A stretch of 64,000 nucleotides of DNA from Natronorubrum sulfidifaciens JCM 14089. Its GTDB lineage: Archaea > Halobacteriota > Halobacteria > Halobacteriales > Natrialbaceae. The stretch covers positions 5,699 to 69,698 of the forward strand of contig NZ_AOHX01000058.1 in assembly GCF_000337735.1 (NCBI RefSeq). The letters are read 5' to 3'. Made by a program: the position numbers and the translations under genes. Shown here one piece after another: positions 56,123 to 63,994 of the stretch (position 1 is the first letter of the stretch; each line of letters begins with the position of its first letter). The notes under the pieces are model-generated. The model was not told where the DNA came from. It did no database searches and saw only the letters and a list, made by a program, of their open reading frames with translations.

Positions 56123-56140
56123 TCGAGCGCAGCGACGCCC

Positions 56141-56656
56141 TCACTCCGTCCCGTCGATAACGGTCTCGATCATTGTGTCGGACATGTTCGCGACCGTCTT
56201 CGGGTTCGTCTGCAGTTCTTTCATCACGAACGTCGACGACGTCTCGTTGACGCCGTCGATCGTCACGATTTCGTCGATCAGGTCGTTCATCTGGTCGCGG
56301 TCTTGGACCCGCGAGTGAACGATGAAGTCGACGTCGCCCATCGTATAGTACACCTGAAACACGCCGTCGATTTCGGTGAGTGCCTGACCGATATCGTCGG
56401 CGTAGCCGCTCTCATGTGCGACCGACACCTCCGTGATGACCACCATATCGAGACCGAGCGCGAGCGGATCGACGTCCGCCGAAACTGACGCGATGACGTC
56501 AGCGTCTTTGAGCTTGTTCAACCGATAGTGAACTGCTGATTTCGAGAGATCAAGTTCTGCAGCGAGATCCGCGAGGTTGACGTCAGCATCGCGCTCGACA
56601 CGCTCGAGGATCGCGACGTCCGTTTCGTCGATGGCGGGTCGGTCGTTGTGGTCCAT
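56141..56656 (-). CDS. Lrp/AsnC-family transcriptional regulator
   Basis: The 171-residue regulator has an N-terminal winged helix (DETDVAILERVERDADVNLADLAAELDLSKSAVHYRLNKLKDADVI) and a C-terminal RAM ligand-binding domain (VVITEVSVAHESGYADDIGQALTEIDGVFQVYYTMGDVDFIVHS). ATG 56656 is preferred over GTG 56665 because the minus-strand box CTTAACTTTC (about 56684) lies 28 bases upstream. Members sense amino acids, so it may respond to an amino acid product of the hydantoin or amide pathway. Its targets are not identified. Confidence 0.93.
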   Translation of the reverse strand: MDHNDRPAIDETDVAILERVERDADVNLADLAAELDLSKSAVHYRLNKLKDADVIASVSADVDPLALGLDMVVITEVSVAHESGYADDIGQALTEIDGVFQVYYTMGDVDFIVHSRVQDRDQMNDLIDEIVTIDGVNETSSTFVMKELQTNPKTVANMSDTMIETVIDGTE

Positions 56657-56820
56657 ATCGGACACTTCGTGGGGAGAAAGTTAAGTCCACGATTCCGCGC
56701 CGCCGGGCAACGTGGGCGCTCGGTCACCGATCCATCGCCACATCGGAGCCGCGAGGGCGACGGCGTGTCGTCGATGGGGCGCAACTCGCCTCGAAGTCGA
56801 CACCCCGTCGATCGCTCGAG

Positions 56821-57858
56821 CTACTCGGCTTTGAACTCGGCGAAGACGTCGATCACTTCTGTGACGTTCGGGCCGAGCGAGTACAGCGACGGCTCGGTAC
56901 AGCCGGCCTCACAGTAGTCGGCGACTTTCTGAACACAGTCCTCGGGTGTGCCAGCAGCGACGATGTTCGTGACGACCTCGTCGGGCACCAGTCGGCTGGC
57001 GCGCTCGATGTCCTCGGCCGAAGCGGGCCAGCCGCCGAGTTCCTCGCCGACCTGTTCGCCCACTTCGGGGTCGATCCCCGACGCTTTCGTGATGTGGGGC
57101 TGTTGGCCGATGTACTGGGTGACCAGTCCGCGAGCGTTGTCGATGGCGACGTCTGCGTCCTCGTCCATCGACACGGCGATAAGCTGTGGCCGGTCGACGT
57201 CGTCGATCGTCCCGCCTTGTTTCTCGACGCCCTCGGTGAGCTTCTCCATCGCCCGCTCGTTGTGCTCCGGCGGGATCAGGTAGTTCATGTAGACGCCGTC
57301 AATCGTGCCGTTGCCGACCAGCTCACCCGCCATCTTGTTCATCGTCAGCCCGGTCGCCCCGATGTAGATCGGCACTGTTCGCGGCTCGGCGTTGGCTCGC
57401 ACCAGATCGAGTTCGATGTCCTCGACTTGAATGTACTGCCCGTCGTAGGTGACGGTCTCGAGGTCGAGGAGTTTCTTGAGCACGGTACAGTACTCCCACA
57501 TGTACCGAAGCGGGTTCTGTCGGTCGATCCCCACCTTGCTCGCAAGCGGGTCCCACCACGCGCCGATGCCGAGCATCGCCCGACCACCCGACAGTTCGTC
57601 GAGCGTCGAGAACGTCTGGGCCATCAGGGCGACGTTTCGCGTATAGCAGTTGGTGACCCCCGGCCCGAACTTAATCGAATCGGTCACCTGCGTGTACGCC
57701 CCCATGATCGTCATGGCGTCACGAACCAGCCGCGACTCGCCCTGCCAGACCGAGTCGAATCCTTTCGACTCGGCGTACTTCGCGTACTCGATCTCGTCGG
57801 CGACGTCCTCGCTCTCCCAGTTCCAGATGCCGAGGCGGTCGAACGTCGGGTCGCTCAT
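56821..57858 (-). CDS. LLM-class F420/flavin-dependent oxidoreductase
   Basis: The 345-residue TIM-barrel enzyme belongs to the bacterial luciferase-like group, which includes F420-dependent reductases and flavin monooxygenases. Family segments include RLGIWNWESEDVADEIEYAKYAESKGFDSVW, GVTNCYTRNVALMAQTFSTLDELSGGRAMLGIGAWW and VPIYIGATGLTMNKMAGELVGNGTIDGV. Haloarchaea make F420, so a mer-like F420 enzyme is plausible. ATG 57858 overlaps the carbamoylase stop by ATGA, so both act on one route. It may oxidise or reduce a heterocyclic ring before or after hydrolysis; this is inference. The frame further upstream is rejected. Confidence 0.9.
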   Translation of the reverse strand: MSDPTFDRLGIWNWESEDVADEIEYAKYAESKGFDSVWQGESRLVRDAMTIMGAYTQVTDSIKFGPGVTNCYTRNVALMAQTFSTLDELSGGRAMLGIGAWWDPLASKVGIDRQNPLRYMWEYCTVLKKLLDLETVTYDGQYIQVEDIELDLVRANAEPRTVPIYIGATGLTMNKMAGELVGNGTIDGVYMNYLIPPEHNERAMEKLTEGVEKQGGTIDDVDRPQLIAVSMDEDADVAIDNARGLVTQYIGQQPHITKASGIDPEVGEQVGEELGGWPASAEDIERASRLVPDEVVTNIVAAGTPEDCVQKVADYCEAGCTEPSLYSLGPNVTEVIDVFAEFKAE

Positions 57859-59093
57859 TGTGCACCTCCAGCGAGGTCGACCGCCGCGTTCGCGATCGTC
57901 GAGGCCGCCGCATAACAGTCGTCCCAACTCGTGTACTCCGACTCGTTGTGACTCTTGCCGTTCTCGCTCACCGCGAACACCATTCCCGTATCGCAAATGC
58001 TGTGCATATGTGTTGCGTCATGTCCCGCGCCGCTGAAGATTTGCATGCTATCGTACCCGAGGTCGTCCGCTGCCGTCTGGACCGCATCGACACACCCGTC
58101 GGCGAACTCGACCGCCGGGGCGCGCATTCGGTCCTCGTACTCCCACTCGAGGCCCTCCCGATCGGCGGCCCACTCGGCTTCCTCGAGGACGCGCCGACGA
58201 GCCTCGTCAATCACGTCGTCGGAGGGATCACGAAAGCCCCACGTGAACGTAACTTCCTCGGGGATGATGTTGATCGAGTTCGGCTTGGCGTCGATGTAGC
58301 CCGTGGTGCCGACAGTGCGCTCGCCGAGCGTGCTCGGAATGCGCCGAATCTGGGTGATGACGTCGGCCGCCGCGACCAGCGCGTCCTGTCGATAGTGCAT
58401 CGGCGTCGGCCCGGAGTGGTCGGCCTCGCCGTAGAACGTGATCGCACCCCACGTGAAGCCGACGATTCCCGTGACCACGCCGACGTCCTTCTCGTTTTCC
58501 TCGAGGTAGGGCCCCTGCTCGACGTGGAGTTCGAGATACGCCTCGTACTCCTCGGGGGGTTCACAGGGTTCCTCGCCCTTGTAACCGATGCGCTCGAGTT
58601 CGTCTTCGAACACCTTGCCGTCGACGTCGGTCTTGGCGTACTCTTCCTCGAGGTCGTGTGCGCCGGCCCAGACGCCGCTGCCCTGCATTGCCGGCTGGAA
58701 TCGCGACCCCTCCTCGTTAGTCCAGTTGACGATCTCGATGGGATGGGCGGTCTCGATCTCGGTGTCGTTGAGCGTCCGGACTAACTCGAGCGCGGCGATG
58801 ACGCCGAGCGCCCCGTCGTAGATACCGCCGTAGGGCTGCGAATCGAGGTGGGAGCCGACCAAGACCGGCTTTGCGTCGGAGTCGGTGCCCGCACGGCGTC
58901 CGAACATGTTTCCGAACTCGTCAACCCGGACCGAGAGGTCGGCGTCGGTCATCTGGTCTCTGAACCAGTCACGGATCTCCTTGTCCTCGTCGGAGAGGGT
59001 GAGCCTGTGGAGGCCACCGTCAGCAGTCCCACCAATTTCGGCCTGCTCTTTCATCGTCGATACAAAGCGCTCTCGCTGTAACGAAATGGGCAT
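57855..59093 (-). CDS. hyuC: M20-family N-carbamoyl-L-amino acid / ureido-acid amidohydrolase (HyuC-like)
   Basis: The 412-residue dinuclear zinc enzyme of the Zn-dependent hydrolase/allantoate-carbamoylase group removes carbamoyl from an N-carbamoyl amino acid, giving amino acid, CO2 and ammonia. Metal ligands are His82 in VLVGSHLDSQPYGG, Asp93 in YDGALGV, Glu128 in NWTNEEGSRF, His190 in LELHVEQGP and His382 in KSHNESEYT. The dimerisation domain includes FTWGAITFYGEADHSGPTPM. The start ATG 59093 fits a minus-strand box GCTTATCT 27 bases upstream. Alternative substrates are allantoate, ureidoglycolate or beta-ureidopropionate. Confidence 0.9.
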   Translation of the reverse strand: MPISLQRERFVSTMKEQAEIGGTADGGLHRLTLSDEDKEIRDWFRDQMTDADLSVRVDEFGNMFGRRAGTDSDAKPVLVGSHLDSQPYGGIYDGALGVIAALELVRTLNDTEIETAHPIEIVNWTNEEGSRFQPAMQGSGVWAGAHDLEEEYAKTDVDGKVFEDELERIGYKGEEPCEPPEEYEAYLELHVEQGPYLEENEKDVGVVTGIVGFTWGAITFYGEADHSGPTPMHYRQDALVAAADVITQIRRIPSTLGERTVGTTGYIDAKPNSINIIPEEVTFTWGFRDPSDDVIDEARRRVLEEAEWAADREGLEWEYEDRMRAPAVEFADGCVDAVQTAADDLGYDSMQIFSGAGHDATHMHSICDTGMVFAVSENGKSHNESEYTSWDDCYAAASTIANAAVDLAGGAQ

Positions 59094-59116
59094 ACAGCTA
59101 CCTCTCGGGAATCATA

Positions 59117-59124
59117 GATAAGCC
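59117..59124 (-). promoter_or_regulatory. TATA-like box for the carbamoylase-LLM operon
   Basis: Minus-strand GCTTATCT lies 27-28 bases from ATG 59093, the leaderless spacing. Confidence 0.5.
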
Positions 59125-59172
59125 TTTGTGTGGAAACAACACGCATATTCATCACAAACCGACACGTCGTCG

Positions 59173-59940
59173 CTACGAAAACGTGATATCGAGTTCGAGT
59201 TCGTTGACCGTACCCAGCAGCATCGACGGCACTTCTTCGGTGAACCACTCACCCTGCATCCGATACGTCGGTCCCGAGAGGCTGATCGCACCGAGCACCG
59301 CCCCCGACTGTTCGAGCACCGGCACGCCGACGGCGGTCAATCCCTTCGTATACTCCTCCTCGTTGAACACGTAGTTCCGTTCCCGCGCAGCCTGCAGTTC
59401 CGCTCGCAGCTCGTCGACGTCCGTGACCGTATGCTCGGTGAAGTCCTCGAGTTCGAGGTCCTCGAGCAACGCTTCCATGTACGGCACGGGAAGCGCGCTG
59501 AGAATCGCTTTCCCTGCGGCAGTCGCGTGGAGCGGGACGCGTTCGCCGATATCCGAGTTCGTTTTCACGCCGTACTCACCCGTCTCGCGGTGCACGTAGA
59601 CTCCCTGTCCATGTTCTTCGACGATGAACTGTGCGCGTTCGCCAGTCCGCTCGGCCAGTCGACTCACCTTTTCGTACGTGAGCCGATATGCCTTCTTTCG
59701 CCATCGCGCGTGCTCACCGAGTTGAAGAAACTGGAGGCTGAGGTAGTACTCGTTGCCCTCTTTGACGACGTACTCGTGTTGGTGCATCGTCGATAGATGG
59801 TCGTGGACGGTGCTTTTTGGCATCTCGAGTCGCGTCGCAACTTCGGTCACACGTGCGCCGTTCAGTTCGTCTAGAATGCGGATGATCTCGAACAACCGAT
59901 CAACGGACTTTACTGACGAACTGGGTTCGACGCTTGCCAT
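59173..59940 (-). CDS. IclR-family transcriptional regulator
   Basis: The 255-residue protein has an N-terminal winged helix (SVDRLFEIIRILDELNGARVTEVATRLEMPKSTVHDHLSTMHQHEYV) and a C-terminal effector domain (ERVPLHATAAGKAILSALP, NEEEYTKGLTAVGVPVLEQSGAVLGAISLSGP). IclR proteins often control catabolic operons in response to a small acid. Its central place in the island makes it the best candidate pathway regulator, acting with the nearby Lrp protein. It is divergent from the carbamoylsarcosine-amidase-like gene. Confidence 0.93.
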   Translation of the reverse strand: MASVEPSSSVKSVDRLFEIIRILDELNGARVTEVATRLEMPKSTVHDHLSTMHQHEYVVKEGNEYYLSLQFLQLGEHARWRKKAYRLTYEKVSRLAERTGERAQFIVEEHGQGVYVHRETGEYGVKTNSDIGERVPLHATAAGKAILSALPVPYMEALLEDLELEDFTEHTVTDVDELRAELQAARERNYVFNEEEYTKGLTAVGVPVLEQSGAVLGAISLSGPTYRMQGEWFTEEVPSMLLGTVNELELDITFS

Positions 59941-60178
59941 GTTATGTTATACAATACCACTCCAGCTAAATCACCGTTTCGCTGTTCGAGGCGGGGTAAT
60001 AGGGGAGTTCCTTATACAGTTCAATGGAATGAACCACCGTTTGGCCGACTCGAACTGGACGTTCCACCGGCTCCGATGACGGACTCGCCGACGCGAATCT
60101 TTTTGCCTCCCTCGAGCGACATCGTGGTATCCACTCGGACGAACCGCCGCCGGACTCGTCCGCGATGGACCACCCACT
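59941..60178. other. Divergent regulatory gap with AT-rich motif
   Basis: The sequence next to the IclR start (GTTATGTTATACAATA, 59942-59957) is AT-rich and only about 11 bases from the ATG, too close for a normal leaderless TATA box. It could be an operator or define a different start. No other feature or gene is visible. Confidence 0.4.
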
Positions 60179-60808
60179 ATGCCAGCAGACACACCGGACG
60201 TGTATGACCGTGCAGGACTGGACAACGAAATCGGCTACGGCGATTCACCCGCACTGATCGTCGTCGATCTGCAACAGGGGTTTACTGATCCGTCGTGTCC
60301 GCTCGGCGGCGACCTCACAGCCGTTGTCGAGCGAACGAACGCACTCCTCGAGGCCGCCCACGACGCCGACTGTCCCGTCATCGTGACCCGAGTCATCACC
60401 ACCCACCCGGAGGCAGCCGATCTTGGGACGTGGGTGCAAAAAATCCCGACGCTCGAGGTACTGTCCGCGGACTCGGAGTGGGTTGAATTCGACGACCGAC
60501 TCGACCTTCGAGACGGCGACCACCGACTGGACAAGCGACAGGCGAGTGCGTTTCACGAAACCGAACTTCAGTCGATGCTGTCCGCGTGGGGCGTCGATAC
60601 GCTCATCGTCGCCGGCTGTACGACCAGTGGCTGCGTGCGCGCGACAGCCGTCGACGGCTGTGCCCACGGCTTTCGTGTGATCGTTCCCGAAGAGAGCGTC
60701 GGCGATCGGCTCGAGGAGCCACACGCGGCGAACCTGTTCGATATCCACGCGAAGTACGGCGACGTCAAACCGGTCGATGAGGTGTGTGAGTATCTGCACG
60801 ACGCCTGA
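60179..60808 (+). CDS. Isochorismatase-fold amidohydrolase, N-carbamoylsarcosine amidase-like
   Basis: The 209-residue protein has the cysteine hydrolase triad Asp30 (LIVVDLQQGF), Lys119 (DHRLDKRQASAFHET) and Cys152 (GCTTSGCVRATAVDG). The last segment with HGFRVIVPEESVGDR is the closest I recognise to N-carbamoylsarcosine amidohydrolase, which converts N-carbamoylsarcosine to sarcosine, CO2 and ammonia. Maleamate amidase and nicotinamidase relatives are alternatives. With an N-methylhydantoinase-type HyuAB pair in the cluster it would complete the lower part of the creatinine/N-methylhydantoin route. It converges on the SDR gene with a 7-base gap. Confidence 0.85.
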   Translation: MPADTPDVYDRAGLDNEIGYGDSPALIVVDLQQGFTDPSCPLGGDLTAVVERTNALLEAAHDADCPVIVTRVITTHPEAADLGTWVQKIPTLEVLSADSEWVEFDDRLDLRDGDHRLDKRQASAFHETELQSMLSAWGVDTLIVAGCTTSGCVRATAVDGCAHGFRVIVPEESVGDRLEEPHAANLFDIHAKYGDVKPVDEVCEYLHDA

Positions 60809-60815
60809 AACCGAG

Positions 60816-61568
60816 CTAGTGCATCGCGTCCCCGCCGTCAGGGCTGAGCGTCTGTCCCGTATAGTAGCTGCTCTCCTCGGAGGCGAGGAAGACAACTGTC
60901 GGGACGATGTCTTCGACTTCGCCGAGACGATCCATCGGAAGCTGTGCCGCTTTTGCTTCGCGCCACTCCTCGCTGATGTCGTCCAACAGTTCGGTCTGGA
61001 CCGGCCCCGGCGCGACGGCGTTGACCCGGACCGTCGGCGACACCTCGCGGGCGAGCGCTCGAGTCATCGCGATCACGCCGCCTTTGGCAGCCGAGTAGTG
61101 GACCAACTCCTCGCCGCCGAGAATGCCGAGCTGTGAGGCCACGTTGATGATCGAGCCGGTGCCCGACTCGAGCATCATCGGGAGGGCAAACCGAGTCGGG
61201 AGAAACGTCCCGCGCAGGTCCACCGCGATCGTTTCGTCCCACATCGCGACCGGCATCTCCTCGAGCGGTGACTGGGTCAAGATCCCCGCGTTGTTGACGA
61301 GGACATCGATCGTCCCGAACGCGATCTCGAAGGCGTCGATCATCGACTCGACGTCGGCGGCGTCGCTGACGTCAGCTTCGAACGTGCGTGCGGTGCCCCC
61401 GTTCGCTTCGATCGTCTCGACGACGTCGTCAGCGTGGCTCGATTCTTCCTGTGGCGGATAGTTGACGCCGACGGTCGCCCCCTCCGCAGCCAGCCCCTCG
61501 GCGATGCCGCGTCCGATACCTTTGCTTGCTCCCGTGACTAACGCCTGTGTGCCGTCTACTCGTCCCAT
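60816..61568 (-). CDS. Short-chain dehydrogenase/reductase (FabG-like SDR)
   Basis: The 250-residue classical SDR starts MGRVDGTQALVTGASKGIGRGIAEG, with the TGxxxGIG cofactor site. VLVNNAGILTQ, the catalytic Ser in IINVASQLG, and HYSAAKGGVIA with Tyr and Lys follow. The N at NYPPQEE after strand 2 suggests NADP(H). ATG 61568 is chosen; 20 further in-frame codons upstream do not fit the family. It could act on a hydroxy-acid intermediate of the island, but no substrate is indicated. Confidence 0.92.
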   Translation of the reverse strand: MGRVDGTQALVTGASKGIGRGIAEGLAAEGATVGVNYPPQEESSHADDVVETIEANGGTARTFEADVSDAADVESMIDAFEIAFGTIDVLVNNAGILTQSPLEEMPVAMWDETIAVDLRGTFLPTRFALPMMLESGTGSIINVASQLGILGGEELVHYSAAKGGVIAMTRALAREVSPTVRVNAVAPGPVQTELLDDISEEWREAKAAQLPMDRLGEVEDIVPTVVFLASEESSYYTGQTLSPDGGDAMH

Positions 61569-61647
61569 GATCAATAACGTCTCACACTCGGTATAACTGT
61601 TCACGTCAAGATCCGCCAAACGTATCATTCCGGTGTTAATTTCCTGT

Positions 61648-61657
61648 ACAGTTAAGC
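61648..61657 (+). promoter_or_regulatory. TATA-like box for the hydantoinase gene
   Basis: CAGTTAAGCC is centred about 28 bases upstream of ATG 61682. Confidence 0.5.
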
Positions 61658-61681
61658 CCCCACTCGCTCTCTGTATGGTGT

Positions 61682-63097
61682 ATGGTAGAAGCCAGCACTC
61701 GAGTTGTTAACGCACGAGTAGTAACACCTTCCGGAACGATCCACGGCGGAATGGCCGCCAAAGACGGGAAAATCGTCGCCATCGGATCGGACAGTTCGCT
61801 GCCCGAAGCTGACGAGACAATCGACGCCGAGGGGAACTATCTCATTCCGGGATTCATCTGTCCGCACAACCACATGGGGATCTCTCGCTACGAGAACGAC
61901 TATCACACTCAGTACGAACTCGACATGGAGACCGAGACGAAAGCCTGTCTCGCCGGCGGCGTGACGTCGTTCTTTACGTTCCTTCTTCAGGAGGAGCCGT
62001 ACGTTCCCGACATGGACTTCTTCGTCGAGACCGGCGAACAGGAGTCTTACATCGACTTCGGGTTCCACGCGATCGTTCATCAGGATCACCACGTCGAGGA
62101 AATCGACGATCTCGCTGCGGAAGGGATCCGATCGTTCAAGCTGTTTTTCAACATGTACAAGACATCGGCTCCGGAGTTGGGAATCGGCCACTCCGACGCC
62201 GGGCGCGTCTACACCGTCTTGAAAAAGACAGCCGAGATGGAGAACGCAGTCGTCATGTTCCACGCCGAAAACGACGATCTCGGGCCGGTGAAAGTCGAGG
62301 AGATCAAAGCGGAGGGCCGAGACGATCTCAGTGCGTGGGCCGACGCCTCACCGGGGATCAGCCAAGCGATGCAGATCGAACAGATCGGCATGCTCACTGA
62401 ACACACCGGCGCGACGACGTACGTCGTCCACAACAGCATGGAAGAAACCGTCGACGCACTCGGACGGTACAACGAGCGTGGCGTCAGCATCCACGGCGAG
62501 ACGTTACCGAGTTTCCTCGCCAACCACTGCGAAGACGAGGACGTCGGTCTCTGGGGGAAGATTTCGCCCCCGATCGGGTACAAAAAGGACCAGGAGGCGC
62601 TCTGGAAGGCCCTCCGAAACGGCACGTTCGACCACGTCGGCACTGACCACTGTCCGTACCAACTCGAGTTCAAAGGCCCCCGCGACGGCAGCGTCTGGGA
62701 GGCACCGCCGGGCGATCAGGGGCTTCAGACGTTCCTCCCACTCATGCTTAGCGAGGGTGTGAACAAAAACCGAATCTCGATGGAACGGATGGTCGAAGTC
62801 TGTTCGACGAACAACGCGAAACGGTTCGGCATCTATCCACGCAAAGGCGCACTCGTCGAGGGGGCGGACGCCGACGCCGTTATCGTCGACCTGACAAAGG
62901 AGTTTACCGTCGACGAGGACTACCTCTATGGACTGGACAACCGCTGGTGTTCGGCGTTCGGCCGCGAACTGACTGGCGCTCCGACACACACGATCAAGGG
63001 CGGCGAACTCGTCGTCGAGGACAACGAGGTCCTCACCGAGGGCGGCATCGGATCGTACCTCCCACGCCACGAAGACGGCGTCGAAGCCGCTGAATGA
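61682..63097 (+). CDS. Dihydropyrimidinase/hydantoinase-type cyclic amidohydrolase
   Basis: The 471-residue amidohydrolase opens a cyclic diamide ring (hydantoin, dihydropyrimidine or allantoin) to the N-carbamoyl acid. The dinuclear metal ligands are visible: His62 and His64 (CPHNHMG), carboxylated Lys153 (RSFKLFF), His194 (MFHAEND), His250 (VVHNSM) and Asp322 (GTDHCPY). ADADAVIVDL and the last strands close the composite sandwich. It forms a natural pair with the M20 carbamoylase and the hydantoin racemase of this cluster. D-hydantoinase, dihydropyrimidinase and allantoinase cannot be separated by eye. Confidence 0.9.
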   Translation: MVEASTRVVNARVVTPSGTIHGGMAAKDGKIVAIGSDSSLPEADETIDAEGNYLIPGFICPHNHMGISRYENDYHTQYELDMETETKACLAGGVTSFFTFLLQEEPYVPDMDFFVETGEQESYIDFGFHAIVHQDHHVEEIDDLAAEGIRSFKLFFNMYKTSAPELGIGHSDAGRVYTVLKKTAEMENAVVMFHAENDDLGPVKVEEIKAEGRDDLSAWADASPGISQAMQIEQIGMLTEHTGATTYVVHNSMEETVDALGRYNERGVSIHGETLPSFLANHCEDEDVGLWGKISPPIGYKKDQEALWKALRNGTFDHVGTDHCPYQLEFKGPRDGSVWEAPPGDQGLQTFLPLMLSEGVNKNRISMERMVEVCSTNNAKRFGIYPRKGALVEGADADAVIVDLTKEFTVDEDYLYGLDNRWCSAFGRELTGAPTHTIKGGELVVEDNEVLTEGGIGSYLPRHEDGVEAAE

Positions 63098-63174
63098 TCC
63101 GCGAGGAGAAATACGATATTATCCCAACACGAAGGGGATAACAGGGCCGTTCATCGATGGAACGAATTGGGTGG

Positions 63175-63182
63175 TTTATATA
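63175..63182 (+). promoter_or_regulatory. Strong TATA box without an adjacent gene
   Basis: TTTATATA in GGTTTATATACC is the best TATA match in the 63098-63386 gap, but the UspA start is over 200 bases away. It could drive a long leader, a small RNA or an unrecognised short gene. Confidence 0.45.
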
Positions 63183-63386
63183 CCTCCCGACAGGCACCGA
63201 GGCCGAACCAGACACCAGTCCACGAGAGGGGCAACCGACACCCTCGATCCCTGCGCGCACCGATCGGTCACGATCACTGTCGATGTCACGGAATCCAGAC
63301 CAGTCGTGCAGGGACCCAACGTCGCGCTCGTCTGCGATCGAACGTCAGCCTGTGGCTATTTTCCCCCTGCAATCGTGTGGTCGAAT

Positions 63387-63857
63387 ATGACGAGACATGT
63401 GCTCGTTCCGACCGAGGGATCACCGCTCTCGACGAAGGCTCTGGATATCGCGCTGACGGACTACCCCGACGCGGCGATCACGGTGTTACACGTCATGGAC
63501 CCCATCGGTTCAGGACTCGGTCTCATCGACGTGATGCGCCCACAGTTTCACGACGGTGCACCACCAGGAACCGTTTCGATCGAGTACTGGCGCGAGTGGC
63601 ACGAACAGGCCGAGGAAAACGCCGACGCGGTCTTCGAGGAGGCTCGTGAGCACGCAGCTGACCACGACCATGCGATCGAAACCGCCCTCGAGTTCGGAAA
63701 ACCAGCAGACATCATTCTCGAGTACAGTGACAAACACGATGTTGACAGAATCGTGATGGGGAGCCACTGCCGATCAGGGTCAGAACGGTTCCTCTTGGGA
63801 AGCGTTGCAGAAACGGTCGTCAAGCGAGCCTCGACTCCCGTCATGGTCGTCAGATGA
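63387..63857 (+). CDS. Universal stress protein (UspA family)
   Basis: The 156-residue protein starts MTRHVLVPTEGSPLSTKALD, the UspA fold opening, and ends with IVMGSHCRSGSERFLLGSVAETVVKRASTPVMVVR. There the ATP-binding G-2x-G-9x-G(S/T) pattern is recognisable as GSHCRSGSERFLLGSVAE. The ATG at 63387 is chosen over a longer frame from 63171 because the fold begins there, and a box GCTATTTTCC lies about 28 bases upstream. Such proteins bind nucleotides and are induced by stress in haloarchaea. There is no clear link to the catabolic island. Confidence 0.9.
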   Translation: MTRHVLVPTEGSPLSTKALDIALTDYPDAAITVLHVMDPIGSGLGLIDVMRPQFHDGAPPGTVSIEYWREWHEQAEENADAVFEEAREHAADHDHAIETALEFGKPADIILEYSDKHDVDRIVMGSHCRSGSERFLLGSVAETVVKRASTPVMVVR

Positions 63858-63917
63858 GCTCGGACAGGACACACCCCTAACGAGGGTCACGGTCATGCTC
63901 GGCAGTCCGTGACGGTC

Positions 63918-63994
63918 ATACTGTCGGACAGAAGTCAGTAAGAAGTCGGTCGTGAATTCGCGACCGATCTTCGAATAGTTTTGTCCGACAGTAT
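63918..63994 (+). mobile_element. 77-bp palindromic repeat / MITE-like element
   Basis: Terminal inverted repeats ATACTGTCGGACA and TGTCCGACAGTAT match exactly. The interior GTCGGTCGTGAATTCGCGACCGA is itself palindromic around GAATTC. It matches the 31042-31151 element except for about 33 missing central bases. It lies about 60 bases after the UspA stop. Confidence 0.8.
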
